Assembly: GCA_023511405.1 (NCBI GenBank)
Contig: JAIMBO010000002.1
Location: forward strand, 1 to 64,000
Origin: Rubrobacteraceae bacterium
GTDB lineage: Bacteria; Actinomycetota; Rubrobacteria; Rubrobacterales; Rubrobacteraceae
Reading direction: 5' to 3'
Length of the DNA stretch: 64,000 nucleotides
The notes under the pieces were generated by a model. The model was not told the DNA's origin. It did no database searches and saw only the letters and a list, made by a program, of their open reading frames with translations. A program made the position numbers and the translations under genes. Shown here in pieces: positions 1 through 9,625 of the stretch (the stretch's first letter is position 1; every line of letters begins with the position of its first letter).

Positions 1-326
1 AGGGCGGCAGCCTGCGTCAGCAGCAGCCGCTCCACGCCCCTCACCTGCACCCTCCCGAGCCTGAGCGCGATCGCCGCGGCCACCAGCCCGCCCAGCGCCC
101 CCACCCCGAAGAGCCCCTCGCCCAGGGCGTCCACGAGCACCCCGCCGAAGAACCCGAGCAGGAGCCCCTGCACCTCCTCGAGCCCGAAGGCGCAGACTGC
201 GACCGCGATCAGGGTGAGGTGCGGCGAGATCGTGCCGAAGGTCAGGTACGGCCCGATTATCGCCTCGACGACGGCCGCCACCACGACGAGCAGGGCCGAC
301 CTCCCGAGCGAGGTGCGCTCTACCAT
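1..326 (-). CDS. mreD: Rod shape-determining protein MreD (partial, runs off the left edge)
   Basis: The first 108 codons of a very hydrophobic protein are present; it reads MVERTSLGRSALLVVVAAVV and continues with several predicted membrane helices. MreD is the integral membrane partner of MreB and MreC in the elongasome that directs lateral wall synthesis. The ATG at 324-326 overlaps the end of mreC by 7 bases, which suggests translational coupling. Sequence similarity of MreD proteins is weak, so the call rests mainly on the mreB-mreC-mreD order plus hydrophobicity. The C-terminus lies outside the window. Confidence 0.85.
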   Translation of the reverse strand, partial: MVERTSLGRSALLVVVAAVVEAIIGPYLTFGTISPHLTLIAVAVCAFGLEEVQGLLLGFFGGVLVDALGEGLFGVGALGGLVAAAIALRLGRVQVRGVERLLLTQAAA

Positions 327-1192
327 CCCGTGATCACCCGCACTTCCTCCAGGTCACCGGGGTGCACGGCGGGGGCCACGACGATCTTCTTGTACTGGTT
401 GATGTCCTGGGAGCTCACCGACTTCACCCTGCCGACCAAAAGCCCCTGCGGGAACATCAGCTGGTACCTGCCGGCCCTGCCGCTGGTGACCACGTAGTCA
501 CCGGTGTGCACGTTTGCGCTCTGGTTCACGTAGTCGACCCCGAGATACCCCCCGTAGCTGGCCTCCAGCAGCCCCTCGGGCGTCGAGCCCGAAGCGCCGC
601 CGGATTTCCTGGGCACTATCTCCACCCCGGCCTTGAAGCTCTGGTCGGTCACCAGTATCACCTCCGCGGTGTGGGCGCTCACCTGCGCCGTGCGCCCGAC
701 GAGGATGTTGTCCCCGACCACCACCGGCTGCCCCGGCCTGACCCCGTCGCTCGATCCCACGTCTATCATCACCCGGTCGGTGAACTGCCCGCCTATCGGG
801 GAGATCACCTGCGCCAGCGGCGCGTAGCGGTAGTTCGGACGGCTCCCTTTGAGCATCGTCCGCAGCTGGTCGTTCTGCCGGGTGAGCGTCGCCACCCGGG
901 CGGAGAGCGCCTCGTTCTTCTGCCGCAGCCGGGCGAGCTCCCGGGAGTTCGCCCGGTTGCCCCCGAAGAGCCCCGAGAGCGCGTCCCCGGCGGACTTGAA
1001 GGGGTGGGAGACCGCCGCCACCGCCGTGCGCCCCGGTCGCAAAGCCTCCGCCGCCCCGAGCTGCACCGTGTGCAGCGGGCCGGAATCACCCTCCTTGGTG
1101 TAGATCGTGAACAGCGCCGCGCTCGCCACCAGAAGGATGACGAACGTGAGCAACCCGCCGGAGGAGCCGGAGCGCTTGCGCCTCCCCATCAT
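320..1192 (-). CDS. mreC: Rod shape-determining protein MreC
   Basis: This 290-residue protein has a short basic N-terminus, one membrane anchor (about residues 14-32), a coiled coil (about 78-115, rich in Leu/Arg/Gln) and a C-terminal beta-rich domain. That is the MreC layout: a bitopic scaffold linking cytoplasmic MreB filaments to periplasmic or external wall synthases. It starts 3 bases after mreB and overlaps mreD, so mreB-mreC-mreD form one transcription unit. The length is normal for the family. Confidence 0.93.
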   Translation of the reverse strand: MMGRRKRSGSSGGLLTFVILLVASAALFTIYTKEGDSGPLHTVQLGAAEALRPGRTAVAAVSHPFKSAGDALSGLFGGNRANSRELARLRQKNEALSARVATLTRQNDQLRTMLKGSRPNYRYAPLAQVISPIGGQFTDRVMIDVGSSDGVRPGQPVVVGDNILVGRTAQVSAHTAEVILVTDQSFKAGVEIVPRKSGGASGSTPEGLLEASYGGYLGVDYVNQSANVHTGDYVVTSGRAGRYQLMFPQGLLVGRVKSVSSQDINQYKKIVVAPAVHPGDLEEVRVITGW

Positions 1193-1195
1193 CCC

Positions 1196-2221
1196 CTAAG
1201 CCGGGGAGAGCGCGCCGCGGTAGGAGTCTATCTCCTCCAGGTAGCGGCCGCTCCCGATCGCGACGCAAAGCAAGGGGTTCTCGGCTATGTGCACCGGGAT
1301 GCCGGTCTCGCGCCGGATCCTCTCGTCCAGGTGCCGCAGAAGCGCCCCGCCGCCGGCCAGGACCATCCCCTGGTCCACGATGTCCGAGGCCAGCTCGGGG
1401 GGCGTGCGGTCCAGCGTGTCGCGCACGGCGGTCACGATCGCCTCCACCGGCCCGCTTATCGCCTCCCGGATCTCCTCGCTCGTGATCACGACGCTCTTGG
1501 GCAGCCCGCTCACGATGTCGCGGCCCCGGATCTCCGCCGACTCCTCCTCTTCGAGCGGGAACGCGCTGCCCAGGTCTATCTTGAGCTGCTCGGCGGTCTG
1601 GCTGCCGATGATGAGTTTGTACTCCTTCTGGATGTAGCTCGAGATCGCCTCGTCTATGTCGTCCCCGGCGATCCTGATCGAGGACTTGGTCACGATCCCC
1701 CCGAGCGAGATCACCGCGACCTCGGTCGTCCCCCCGCCGATGTCCACGATCATGTTCCCCTGGGCCTCGTTCACCGGCATCCCGGCGCCGATCGCCGCGG
1801 CGAGCGGCTCCTCGATGGTGAACGCCTGCCGGGCCCCGGCCGCCTCCGTCGCCTCCCGGACCGCCCGGAGCTCCACCCCCGTCACCCCCGACGGCACGCA
1901 GACCACCACCCGCGGCCCCACGAGCGACTTCAGGGGCCGGCGCTTGGGCTGCGCCTTGTGGATGAAGTAGCGCAGCATCTTCTCGGTGACCTCGAAGTCC
2001 GCGATCACGCCGTCTTTGAGCGGGCGCATCGCGACTATGTTCTCCGGCGTGCGCCCCAGCATCCGCTTGGCGGCCGAGCCCACCGCGACCACCCGGTCGG
2101 TCCTGGTGTCGATGGCGACGACCGAGGGCTCGGAGAGCACGATCCCCTGACGCTTGACGAACACCAGCGTGTTCGCCGTCCCCAGATCCACCGCAACGTC
2201 GCGCCCAAAGAGTCCTAACAT
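1196..2221 (-). CDS. mreB: Rod shape-determining protein MreB (actin-like)
   Basis: This 341-residue actin-fold ATPase carries the phosphate-1 loop DLGTANT near residue 11 and the phosphate-2 loop [13 protein letters not shown] near residue 165, plus a C-terminal adenosine-binding segment LAGGGALL. MreB polymerises under the membrane and positions the cell-wall elongation machinery. It is the first gene of mreBCD. The presence of mreB suggests a rod-shaped cell, which is worth noting because many actinobacteria use polar growth and lack MreB. Confidence 0.96.
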   Translation of the reverse strand: MLGLFGRDVAVDLGTANTLVFVKRQGIVLSEPSVVAIDTRTDRVVAVGSAAKRMLGRTPENIVAMRPLKDGVIADFEVTEKMLRYFIHKAQPKRRPLKSLVGPRVVVCVPSGVTGVELRAVREATEAAGARQAFTIEEPLAAAIGAGMPVNEAQGNMIVDIGGGTTEVAVISLGGIVTKSSIRIAGDDIDEAISSYIQKEYKLIIGSQTAEQLKIDLGSAFPLEEEESAEIRGRDIVSGLPKSVVITSEEIREAISGPVEAIVTAVRDTLDRTPPELASDIVDQGMVLAGGGALLRHLDERIRRETGIPVHIAENPLLCVAIGSGRYLEEIDSYRGALSPA

Positions 2222-2270
2222 ACCGCTCCCCGCCCGCTAAGGTTACCGGCCCCTCGCCCGATAGACAAGC

Positions 2271-2960
2271 TCAGAGGAGCCCCTGCTCTTTCATGCTGCA
2301 GTACCCCTCGCCCAGGATGACGTGGTCGAGAAGCTCTATCCCGACTATCCCTGCGGCGTCCACCATCCTCCTCGTGACCTCCTTGTCCTCCCTGCTGGGC
2401 TGGACGTTCCCGCTGGGGTGGTTGTGCGCCAGGATGACGCTGGCTGCACTGGCCCTTATGGCAGGCTTGAACACCTCCCGGGGATGGACCAGCGTCGCCG
2501 AGAGGGTCCCGACCGAGACCGTGGAGACCTCTATGACCTCGTTCCTGGAGTTGAGCAGCACGGCCACGAAGTTCTCCCGGTCCAGGTTGGCTATACGCCC
2601 TCTCAGGAGCCCGTTTACGTCCGCCGGCGATGATATCACGGGACGGCTCCCGCTGCGAGAGACGCCGAGGCGCCGGCCGAGCTCGACGGCGGCGAGCACG
2701 ATGCACGCCTTGGCCTCCCCGATGCCCTTCATGCGGGTGAGCTCGTGCACGGAGGCGCCGTAGAGGCCGTGCAACCCCCCGGCCTCGGAGATGACGTGCC
2801 CGGCGAGCTCGACGGCGGTCTTCTCCCGGCTGCCGTTCCCGAACAGGAGCCCGAGGAGCTCGGCGTCGGAGAGCGCCCCCGGACCGGCGGCGAGCATCCG
2901 CTCGCGCGGCCTGAGTTCCGGCGGGAGCTGCTTTATGGTGTATCTCCTCTCCCCGGCCAC
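2271..2960 (-). CDS. radC: RadC family JAB-domain protein
   Basis: The 229-residue protein has an N-terminal UPF0758-type helix-hairpin-helix segment (MKGIGEAKA around 78) and a C-terminal JAB1/MPN metalloprotease-like domain with the HNHPSG signature at 179-184 and Asp192, the expected zinc ligands. Family members were once called DNA repair proteins, but their biochemical role is unsettled. It lies between maf and mreB, an arrangement seen in many bacteria. The ATG at 2960 is 6 bases after the maf stop. Confidence 0.93.
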   Translation of the reverse strand: MAGERRYTIKQLPPELRPRERMLAAGPGALSDAELLGLLFGNGSREKTAVELAGHVISEAGGLHGLYGASVHELTRMKGIGEAKACIVLAAVELGRRLGVSRSGSRPVISSPADVNGLLRGRIANLDRENFVAVLLNSRNEVIEVSTVSVGTLSATLVHPREVFKPAIRASAASVILAHNHPSGNVQPSREDKEVTRRMVDAAGIVGIELLDHVILGEGYCSMKEQGLL

Positions 2961-2966
2961 GGCTAT

Positions 2967-3545
2967 CTAGTACCAGCACAGCCCGCGCTTTTCAAGCATC
3001 CTGAGCGCGATGGAGAGCGGCAGGCCGACCACAGCGGTGTAGTCGCCCGAGATCCACTCGACGAAAGCCCCGGCTCTCCCCTGTATGGCGTACCCGCCGG
3101 CCTTCCCGACCCCCTCCCCGCTGGCGGCGTAGGCTTCGATCTCCTCCCGCCCGAGGGCCCGCATCCGCACGGCGGTGACGGTGTGGGCGAGCGAGAGCTC
3201 CCCATCCCCGGCGACGGCGACCGCGGTGTAGACCTCGTGCCGCCTCCCGGAGAGCAAACCGAGCATGCGAGAGACCTGCGCAGCATCCTCCGCCTTGCCG
3301 AGGACGCCCTCCCCGGGCAGGTAGACCACGGTGTCCGAGCCGAGCACCACGGCCCCATCCTCCCCGGAGGACACGGCGAGCGCCTTGCCCCGGGCGTTCT
3401 CCCGCGCGGTGCGCGCCGGATCCTCGAGCTCGACCTCCTCGAAGCCGCTCTCGCGCACCTCGAAGCGGAGCCCGACGCGCTCGAGGAGCTCCGCCCGCCG
3501 GGGGGAGGCGGAGGCCAGGACCAGCCTTGGCTCCCCCCGGCTCAG
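2967..3545 (-). CDS. maf: Maf family nucleoside triphosphate pyrophosphatase
   Basis: The product (192 residues) begins [20 protein letters not shown], with the Maf substrate loop SASPRR, the catalytic GSDTVV segment (Asp71) and the C-terminal [20 protein letters not shown] motif. Maf enzymes hydrolyse non-canonical or excess NTPs such as dTTP or UTP. No ATG, GTG or TTG lies at a suitable place in the frame. The best start is CTG at 3543-3545, forming a CTGA overlap with the ndk stop, like the common ATGA coupling. The frame is open further upstream inside ndk, but a longer protein would have no family match. Confidence 0.88.
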   Translation of the reverse strand: MSRGEPRLVLASASPRRAELLERVGLRFEVRESGFEEVELEDPARTARENARGKALAVSSGEDGAVVLGSDTVVYLPGEGVLGKAEDAAQVSRMLGLLSGRRHEVYTAVAVAGDGELSLAHTVTAVRMRALGREEIEAYAASGEGVGKAGGYAIQGRAGAFVEWISGDYTAVVGLPLSIALRMLEKRGLCWY

Positions 3546-3946
3546 GACCCGAAGAAGAGCTCGAGCTCCCGCCTGGCGCTCTCGGGGGAGTCCGAGCCGT
3601 GGACCAGGTTGTCCGGCATGCTGAGCGCCAGGTCGCCGCGGATGGTGCCGGGGGCGGCCTTCGCGGGGTCGGTCGCGCCCATGAGGTTGCGCACCACCCC
3701 GATCGCCCCCTCCCCCTCCACGCGCATCGCGACGACCGGCAGGGAGGTGATGAACTCGACCAGCTCCTCGAAGAACGGCTTCTCTCTGTGCTCGGCGTAG
3801 TGCTTCTCGGCCAGCTCCCGGCTCACCCGCATCATCTTCATCTCGCGGATCACGAGCCCCTTCCGCTCCAGGCGGCCTATGATCTCGCCGACGAGGCGCC
3901 GCTCGACGCCGTCGCCCTTGATCAAAAACAGGGTCTGCTCCACCAA
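3542..3946 (-). CDS. ndk: Nucleoside diphosphate kinase
   Basis: The 134-residue protein matches Ndk along its whole length, including [28 protein letters not shown] and the active-site segment NLVHGSDS with the phosphorylated His116. It exchanges the gamma phosphate among NTPs and dNTPs in the cytoplasm. It overlaps maf by 4 bases, pairing an NTP-making enzyme with an NTP-cleaving house-cleaning enzyme. The start ATG is preceded by GGAGGGAGGAAAGG. A small inverted repeat (CCGAAA...TTTCGG, 3959-3977) lies just upstream. Confidence 0.97.
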   Translation of the reverse strand: MVEQTLFLIKGDGVERRLVGEIIGRLERKGLVIREMKMMRVSRELAEKHYAEHREKPFFEELVEFITSLPVVAMRVEGEGAIGVVRNLMGATDPAKAAPGTIRGDLALSMPDNLVHGSDSPESARRELELFFGS

Positions 3947-3979
3947 CCTTTCCTCCCTCCGAAAGAGTTCTTTTCGGGT

Positions 3980-4459
3980 TCAGTACTCGATCTGGCCGCT
4001 GTTCTGGTTCACGCCGCAGTAGGGGCAGATCTTCCATTCGAGGTCCAGCGGCCTCTCGCACTTCACGCACGGCTTCTTGAGCTGCCAGCTGCACTCCGGG
4101 CACACCAGGTAGTCCCGCTCGACCATCGCCCGGCAGTTCGGACACAGCAGGACCCGGCTCCGGAGCTCCCGCTCGAGCACGGCGAGCTCGAGCTCGCGCT
4201 CGCGCGAGTCCAGAACGTACTCCGGCGGGCGCACGATCAGGTAAACCAGCGTCCCGACGAACGGGAAGACGATCGCCACGATCAGCCACACCAGCCGCAG
4301 CGCCCCGCGCCGGGAGGCGTCGGCGTAGGTCCAGTAGACGAGCGCCAGCCAGACGATCACGATGAAGAGCAGGATTATCTCCCCGGCTATCTTGAGCGCC
4401 GGGCTGGAGAGGAAATTCGAGATGGCCCGGAAGGGATCCGTCTGAGCGAGCGCCATCAT
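3980..4459 (-). CDS. Membrane protein with PLDc_N-like segment and double zinc ribbon
   Basis: This 159-residue protein has two membrane helices (about 26-44 and 56-76) with a basic loop between them, as in PLDc_N-type short membrane domains. A charged helix follows, then four CxxC pairs (Cys106/109, 120/123, 131/134, 145/148) that form two zinc ribbons. The ribbons should face the cytoplasm. Its partner is unknown; zinc ribbons of this type often bind nucleic acid or protein. The ATG at 4459 overlaps the stop of the small upstream reading frame in an ATGA arrangement. Confidence 0.8.
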   Translation of the reverse strand: MMALAQTDPFRAISNFLSSPALKIAGEIILLFIVIVWLALVYWTYADASRRGALRLVWLIVAIVFPFVGTLVYLIVRPPEYVLDSRERELELAVLERELRSRVLLCPNCRAMVERDYLVCPECSWQLKKPCVKCERPLDLEWKICPYCGVNQNSGQIEY

Positions 4460-4560
4460 CCCACGAACCTCAGCACCAGTAAGTACCCCAGAACGAACGC
4501 GGCGGCGAAGGCCCCCAGGAGGAGGAGCCCGGCGGCCCTCCAGATGCTCCTACCCCTCAC
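4456..4560 (-). CDS. Small single-pass membrane peptide (34 residues)
   Basis: A GTG at 4558-4560, inside the last codons of folC, opens a 34-codon frame: a basic N-terminus (VRGRSIWR), a Leu/Ala/Phe-rich helix of about 22 residues, and a short tail LRFVG. It overlaps folC by 11 bases, and its TGA shares bases with the ATG of the zinc-ribbon protein. The frame therefore bridges exactly what would otherwise be a 90-base gap in a tightly coupled operon. No family is recognised. It could act as a coupling leader or as a membrane subunit of the zinc-ribbon protein. Confidence 0.55.
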   Translation of the reverse strand: MRGRSIWRAAGLLLLGAFAAAFVLGYLLVLRFVG

Positions 4561-5785
4561 GCAGCCACCTTATCGCCGCGGCGCAGGTGTAGAGCGAGCC
4601 GGTCACCAGCACCACCCCCCCCTCGCGCCGCATCTTCTCCACCATCCGGCCCACGGCCTCTCCTACCTCCTCCACCACGACAGCCTCCTTCCCCCGGCGG
4701 TCCCTCGGGTCATGCTCGACGATCAGCCGGTGCGGGTCCGCGGCCCGCCCGCTCTCGGGCCGGGTGAGAACCAGCGCGTCGGAGGCCCCGGCCACGGCAT
4801 CAAGCATACTTGCAACTTCCTTGTCCCGCAAGCACCCGAAGACGACCCCGAGCGGCCGCCCGCCGAAGCGCGCCGCCACGGCCTCTATGGTGGCCCGGAT
4901 GCCGGGCGGGTTGTGCCCCCCGTCGACGACGACCGGGACCCCCTCCCTCTCGTGCACCTCGAAGCGCCCGGGGAGCACCCCGGCGGCCCGCTCGAGCGCT
5001 TCTTTCCGCTCCCGATCTCCGAGAGCCCTCCCGAGCACGACCTCCGCCGCCCGGAGCCCGAGCGCGGCGTCCCGGGCCGCGTAGGGGGCCAGCCGGTCCC
5101 ACTCCACCGCACCGGAAGCCGGAACCAGCCGCGCCCCGGTCTCCCCGCACCGCTCGCGGGCCAGGCGGACGACCAGCGGGTCTCCGGTCCCGAGCACGAG
5201 CGTCCCGCCGAGCTGCACGCTCGCGAGCTTCTCGCGCGCGATCTCCTCGACGGTCTCCCCCAGGTACTCGGTGTGGTCGAGCCCGACGTTGGTCAGCACC
5301 ACCACCGGCGGACGCACCACCGAGGTCGCGTCGTGGCGGGCGCCCATCCCCGCCTCGAGCACCGCCCACCCGAGCCCGGCCTCCCGGAAGAGGAGCAGCG
5401 CCCCGGCCGTCAGGATCTCGAACTGCGACGCCCCGACCCCCATCTCGTCGTCGAGGCGCATCACGCGGTCCATCACCCGGGCGAACTCCTCCTCCGAAAC
5501 ATACCCCGAGGGCAACAGGATGCGCTCCGTGTAGGAGATGAGGTGCGGTGAGAGGTACGCCCCGGCGGGGTGCCCGCAGGCGGTGAGCGCCGCGGCCAGG
5601 GTGACGGTCGTCGTCCCCTTGCCGTTCGTCCCCACGACCTGTACGTTTTGCAGCCCATCCTGCGGCTCCCCGAGCAGCGAGAGCAGCCGCTCCATGCGCT
5701 CCAGGCCGAGCGTTATCCGCTGCCGGGCGTCGAGCGCGGCGCAGACCTCGCCGTAGCCGCGGAGCTTGTTACCGGAGCTCTTCAA
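4550..5785 (-). CDS. folC: Bifunctional folylpolyglutamate synthase / dihydrofolate synthase
   Basis: The 411-residue Mur-ligase-family protein has the ATP loop GTNGKGTTT (52-60), the central segment NVGLDHTEYLG and the C-terminal VDGGHNPPGI motif. It adds glutamate to dihydropteroate and/or to tetrahydrofolates in the cytoplasm. It overlaps the end of valS by 17 bases, the classical valS-folC neighbourhood. Another folate-linked gene, folE, lies at 58.8-59.4 kb. Dual versus single activity cannot be read from the sequence alone. Confidence 0.94.
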   Translation of the reverse strand: MKSSGNKLRGYGEVCAALDARQRITLGLERMERLLSLLGEPQDGLQNVQVVGTNGKGTTTVTLAAALTACGHPAGAYLSPHLISYTERILLPSGYVSEEEFARVMDRVMRLDDEMGVGASQFEILTAGALLLFREAGLGWAVLEAGMGARHDATSVVRPPVVVLTNVGLDHTEYLGETVEEIAREKLASVQLGGTLVLGTGDPLVVRLARERCGETGARLVPASGAVEWDRLAPYAARDAALGLRAAEVVLGRALGDRERKEALERAAGVLPGRFEVHEREGVPVVVDGGHNPPGIRATIEAVAARFGGRPLGVVFGCLRDKEVASMLDAVAGASDALVLTRPESGRAADPHRLIVEHDPRDRRGKEAVVVEEVGEAVGRMVEKMRREGGVVLVTGSLYTCAAAIRWLREG

Positions 5786-8315
5786 GGCGCTTCGAGAGCG
5801 TCTCGAGCGTGCGGCGGTTGGTCTCGAGCTTCTCGCGCTCGCGGCCGACCACCTCGGCCGGGGCCCGCTCGACGAACTTCTCGTTCGAGAGCTTCCCCTC
5901 GGCGCGGGCGATCTCCTTCTCGACCCGCCCGATCTCCCTGCGCAGCCGCGAGAGCTCGCGCTGCCTCAGCTCCTCGGAGAGCGAGAGCTCGACGAAAGAC
6001 CCGCCCGCCGGCAGCGTGGCCTTCGCCGCACCGTCCAGGCTCTCCGCCGGCCGCACCCCGGCGAGCGCGGTGAAGACCTCGGGCTCCACCCCCTCCGGGA
6101 CGAGCCCCTCCAGCTCCCCGTCCACCCCGCTCTCGGCCCGGAACGCCCGGACGGCGGAGACCGCCTCCATGGTGCGCCCGAGCGTCTCCTCGGCCTCCTC
6201 GTCTTCGAGCGCCGGATCGTAGCGGGGGAACCCCTGCTCCACGAGCATCCGCTCGTGCCCGAGCAGACGGGACATCTCCTCGGTCGCGAACGGCATCACC
6301 GGGTGCAGCAGCCGCAGTATCCCGGAGAAGACCTCGCGCAGGACGCGCGACGTCTCGGCGGAGGGCGCGACCTTGGCGATCTCGATGTACCAGTCGGCGA
6401 ACTCGTGCCAGGCGAAGTCGTAGACGAGGCGCATCGCCTCGGAGAACTCGCATTCCTCGAGGAGCTCGTCGTAGCGGCGGGCGGTGCGGTTGAACGCCGA
6501 GAGGATCCAGCGGTCCGAAACGGAGGGTCCCCCCTCCCCCGCCCCCTCGTACCCGGCGATGAACCGCATCATGTTCCAAAGCTTGGTTATGAAGCCGCGG
6601 CCCATCTCGGCCCGCTCGTGCGAGTAGGGGAAATCCTGCGTCGAGGACTGGTGCAAAAGCCCGAAGCGCACCGCGTCGGTCCCGTACTCCTCGAAGAGGT
6701 CCAGCGGGTCGATCGTGTTCCCCTTGGACTTGCTCATCTTCGTCCCGTCCTCGGCCAGCACGATCGAGTGGACGTTTATCTTGCGGAACGGGATCTCCCC
6801 GCGGAACCTGAGCCCCATCATGATCATCCGGGCCACCCACAGGTACATTATCTCGCGCGCCGTCGAGAGGAGGCTCGTCGGGTAGAAGTATTTCAGCTCC
6901 TCGGTCTCCTCAGGCCAGCCGAGCGTGGCGAACGGCCAGAGCGCCGAGGAGAACCAGGTGTCGAGCACGTCCGGGTCCTGCTCGAAGCCCTCCCCCGGGG
7001 GCTCTTTGGCCGCGACCACCTCCCCGTCGGGCCCGTACCAGATCGGGATGCGGTGCCCCCACCACAGCTGCCGGGAGACGTTCCAGTCCTGGATGTTCTT
7101 GAGCCACCGGATCGTCTCGCGCCGCCAGGAGTCGGGGTAGACCGTGATCTCACCCTTCTCGAGCGCCTCTATCGCGGGCCTCGCGAGCTCGCGCATCGAG
7201 ATCCACCACTGCTCGGTGAGCCAGGGCTCGATCACGGTCCCGCACCGGTCGCAGTGCCCGACGCGGTGGGTGTGGTCCCTCACCTCCCCGAGCAGCCCCT
7301 CCTCCGCCAGCGCCCGCACGACGGCCTCGCGCGCCTCTCCGCGGTCGAGCCCGGCGAAGCGCCCGCCGTTCTCGTTGATCGTCCCGTCGGGGTTGAGGAC
7401 GTTCACCGGCTCCAGCCCGAGCCGGCGTCCGATTTCGAAGTCGTTCGGGTCGTGCGCCGGGGTGACCTTCAGAACCCCCGTCCCGAAGGACGGGTCCACG
7501 TAGGGGTCGGCGAAGACCTCGATCTCCCGCCCCACGAACGGCACCGCCACCCGCCGCCCGACGAGCTCCCGATACCGATCGTCCTCGGGGTTGACGACGA
7601 GCGCCACATCCCCGAGCATCGTCTCCGGGCGGGTCGAGAAGACCTCGGCGTAGGGCCTGCCGTCCGGGCCGGGCCCCTTACCGTCGACGAACGGGTAGCG
7701 CAGCCCGTAGAGCTTCCCCTCGACCTCCTCGTAGTTGACCTCCAGGTCGCTGATCGCCGAGCGGTCGCGCGGGCACCAGTTGGTGATGCGCTCCCCCCGG
7801 TAGATGAACCCGGCGTTGAAGAGCTCGATGAAAGCCTCGAGCACCGCGTCGGCGTAGCGCTCGTCCATCGTGTAGCGCAGCCGCCGCCAGTCCACCGCCG
7901 CCCCGAGCCGCTCGAGCTGCCCGAGGATCCTGTGCCGCGACTCGTCGGCGAACTCCCGACACAGCTCGACGAAGCGCTCCCGCCCGACGTCCCACTTGGA
8001 GAGCCCCTCCTCGCGGGTGAGCTTGCGCTCGACGACGTTCTGCAGCGCTATTGAGGCGTGGTCCACGCCCGGCAGCCACAGCGCCTCGTACCCCTTCATC
8101 TTCGCCCGCCGGATCAGGGCGTCCTGGATCGCACCGTTGAGCGCGTGCCCCATGTGCAGCGCCCCGGTGACGTTCGGCGGGGGCATGACTATGCAGTAGG
8201 GCTCTCTCTCCGGGCTCGGGTCCGCCTCGAAGACCCCGGCGCGCCGCCACTCCTCGTAGACGCGCCGCTCGACCGAGGCGGGGTCGTAGGTCTTGGGGAT
8301 CTCGCTCTGCTTCAA
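5769..8315 (-). CDS. valS: Valine--tRNA ligase
   Basis: The class I synthetase has the HIGH-type motif HMGH (54-57, after PPPNVTGAL), the editing domain in the middle, the KMSKS motif (around 525) followed by KGNTIDP, an anticodon-binding domain, and the C-terminal Val-specific coiled coil (LSRLRREIGRVEKEIARAEGK). The start is TTG at 8315, just behind GAGGAG; the open frame reaches 8429 but there it overlaps clpX and loses homology. The predicted length of 848 residues is normal. Confidence 0.96.
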   Translation of the reverse strand: MKQSEIPKTYDPASVERRVYEEWRRAGVFEADPSPEREPYCIVMPPPNVTGALHMGHALNGAIQDALIRRAKMKGYEALWLPGVDHASIALQNVVERKLTREEGLSKWDVGRERFVELCREFADESRHRILGQLERLGAAVDWRRLRYTMDERYADAVLEAFIELFNAGFIYRGERITNWCPRDRSAISDLEVNYEEVEGKLYGLRYPFVDGKGPGPDGRPYAEVFSTRPETMLGDVALVVNPEDDRYRELVGRRVAVPFVGREIEVFADPYVDPSFGTGVLKVTPAHDPNDFEIGRRLGLEPVNVLNPDGTINENGGRFAGLDRGEAREAVVRALAEEGLLGEVRDHTHRVGHCDRCGTVIEPWLTEQWWISMRELARPAIEALEKGEITVYPDSWRRETIRWLKNIQDWNVSRQLWWGHRIPIWYGPDGEVVAAKEPPGEGFEQDPDVLDTWFSSALWPFATLGWPEETEELKYFYPTSLLSTAREIMYLWVARMIMMGLRFRGEIPFRKINVHSIVLAEDGTKMSKSKGNTIDPLDLFEEYGTDAVRFGLLHQSSTQDFPYSHERAEMGRGFITKLWNMMRFIAGYEGAGEGGPSVSDRWILSAFNRTARRYDELLEECEFSEAMRLVYDFAWHEFADWYIEIAKVAPSAETSRVLREVFSGILRLLHPVMPFATEEMSRLLGHERMLVEQGFPRYDPALEDEEAEETLGRTMEAVSAVRAFRAESGVDGELEGLVPEGVEPEVFTALAGVRPAESLDGAAKATLPAGGSFVELSLSEELRQRELSRLRREIGRVEKEIARAEGKLSNEKFVERAPAEVVGREREKLETNRRTLETLSKRLEELR

Positions 8316-8326
8316 CTCTCCTCTTC

Positions 8327-9592
8327 TTAGGCCGTCTCTTCCTCGTCGTAGGTGTACTTGGACTCGCCGGAGTGGGTCACGAGCGTGGGCTGCACCCCGT
8401 CGGTGACGGTGTCGGCGTCCACCACGCACCGCGCCACGTCCGACCGGCTCGGCAGCTCGTACATCGTCGGCAACAGGGTCGCCTCGATGATGCTCCTGAG
8501 GCCCCGCGCCCCGGTGCCGCGCTCGAGCGCCTTGCGCGCTATGGCGGCGAGCGCCTCCTCGGTGAAGGTGAGGTCGACTTTGTCGTAGCGGAAGAACTGC
8601 CGGTACTGCCTGACCAGCGCGTTCTTCGGCTCGGTGAGGATGCGCACCAGGTCTTTCTCCCCGAGACCCCGCAGCGTCGAGATGACCGGCAGCCTGCCGA
8701 CGAACTCCGGGATGAGCCCGTACTTCAGAAGGTCCTCCGGCTGGACGTGGCGCAGGATCTCGTCCGGTTCCTCCTTGCCGCGCGCCTCGAGGCTGCTGCC
8801 GAAGCCGATGCTCTTCTTGCCGATCCGCCGGCGGATTATCTCCTCGAGCCCGCCGAAGGCGCCGCCGCAGATGAACAGGATGTTCTTGGTGTCTATCTGC
8901 AGGAAGTCCTGGTGGGGGTGCTTGCGGCCCCCCTGCGGCGGGACGCTCGCGACCGTCCCCTCCAGGATCTTCAAGAGCGCCTGCTGCACGCCCTCCCCCG
9001 AGACGTCGCGGGTTATGGAGGGGTTGTCGGCCTTGCGGGCGATCTTGTCGATCTCGTCGATGTAGATGATCCCGGTCTCCGCCTTCTTCACGTCGAAGTC
9101 GGCGGCCTGGATGAGCTTGAGCAGGATGTTCTCGACGTCCTCACCGACGTAGCCGGCCTCGGTCAGAGCGGTCGCGTCGGCTATCGCGAAGGGGACGTTG
9201 AGGATGCGGGCGAGCGTCTGGGCAAGCAGCGTCTTGCCGCTGCCGGTCGGCCCGATGAGCAGGATGTTGGACTTCTGCAGCTCGGTGCCGTCGGGCGACT
9301 CGGAGCCCATCTGGATCCTCTTGTAGTGGTTGTAGACCGCCACCGAGAGGACCTTCTTCGCCTCCTCCTGCCCGATGACGTACTCGCTCAGGATGCGGTT
9401 TATCTCGCGGGGCTTGGGGAGGTCGTCCTCCTTGAGGACGTCCGGCGAGGAGAATTCCTCGTCTATTATCTCGTTGCAGAGCTCGATGCACTCGTCGCAG
9501 ATGTAGACGCCAGGACCGGCGATAAGCTTCCTCACCTGCCGCTGGCTCTTGCCGCAGAAGGAGCACTGCAACTGGTCGGACGGGTCTCTCAT
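8327..9592 (-). CDS. clpX: ATP-dependent Clp protease ATP-binding subunit ClpX
   Basis: The 421-residue unfoldase has the N-terminal four-cysteine zinc domain (Cys10, 13, 32, 35), Walker A GPTGSGKT (115-122), Walker [12 protein letters not shown], and the ClpP-docking IGF-type loop (KKSIGFGSS). It unfolds tagged substrates and feeds them to ClpP. It follows clpP by 33 bases and precedes valS by 11, so tig-clpP-clpX-valS-folC is probably one operon. Confidence 0.97.
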   Translation of the reverse strand: MRDPSDQLQCSFCGKSQRQVRKLIAGPGVYICDECIELCNEIIDEEFSSPDVLKEDDLPKPREINRILSEYVIGQEEAKKVLSVAVYNHYKRIQMGSESPDGTELQKSNILLIGPTGSGKTLLAQTLARILNVPFAIADATALTEAGYVGEDVENILLKLIQAADFDVKKAETGIIYIDEIDKIARKADNPSITRDVSGEGVQQALLKILEGTVASVPPQGGRKHPHQDFLQIDTKNILFICGGAFGGLEEIIRRRIGKKSIGFGSSLEARGKEEPDEILRHVQPEDLLKYGLIPEFVGRLPVISTLRGLGEKDLVRILTEPKNALVRQYRQFFRYDKVDLTFTEEALAAIARKALERGTGARGLRSIIEATLLPTMYELPSRSDVARCVVDADTVTDGVQPTLVTHSGESKYTYDEEETA

Positions 9593-9625
9593 CGCATCCT
9601 CCCCAGGCTCTCGCTCGTCATGCCG

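Noticed and set aside
3546-4289. Long frame extending maf upstream through ndk
   Set aside because: It is a shadow of ndk and the zinc-ribbon gene in another frame; only the last 192 residues match Maf.
8316-8429. Upstream extension of valS by 38 residues
   Set aside because: The extra part overlaps clpX, is Arg-rich and has no ValS homology; TTG at 8315 has a ribosome site.
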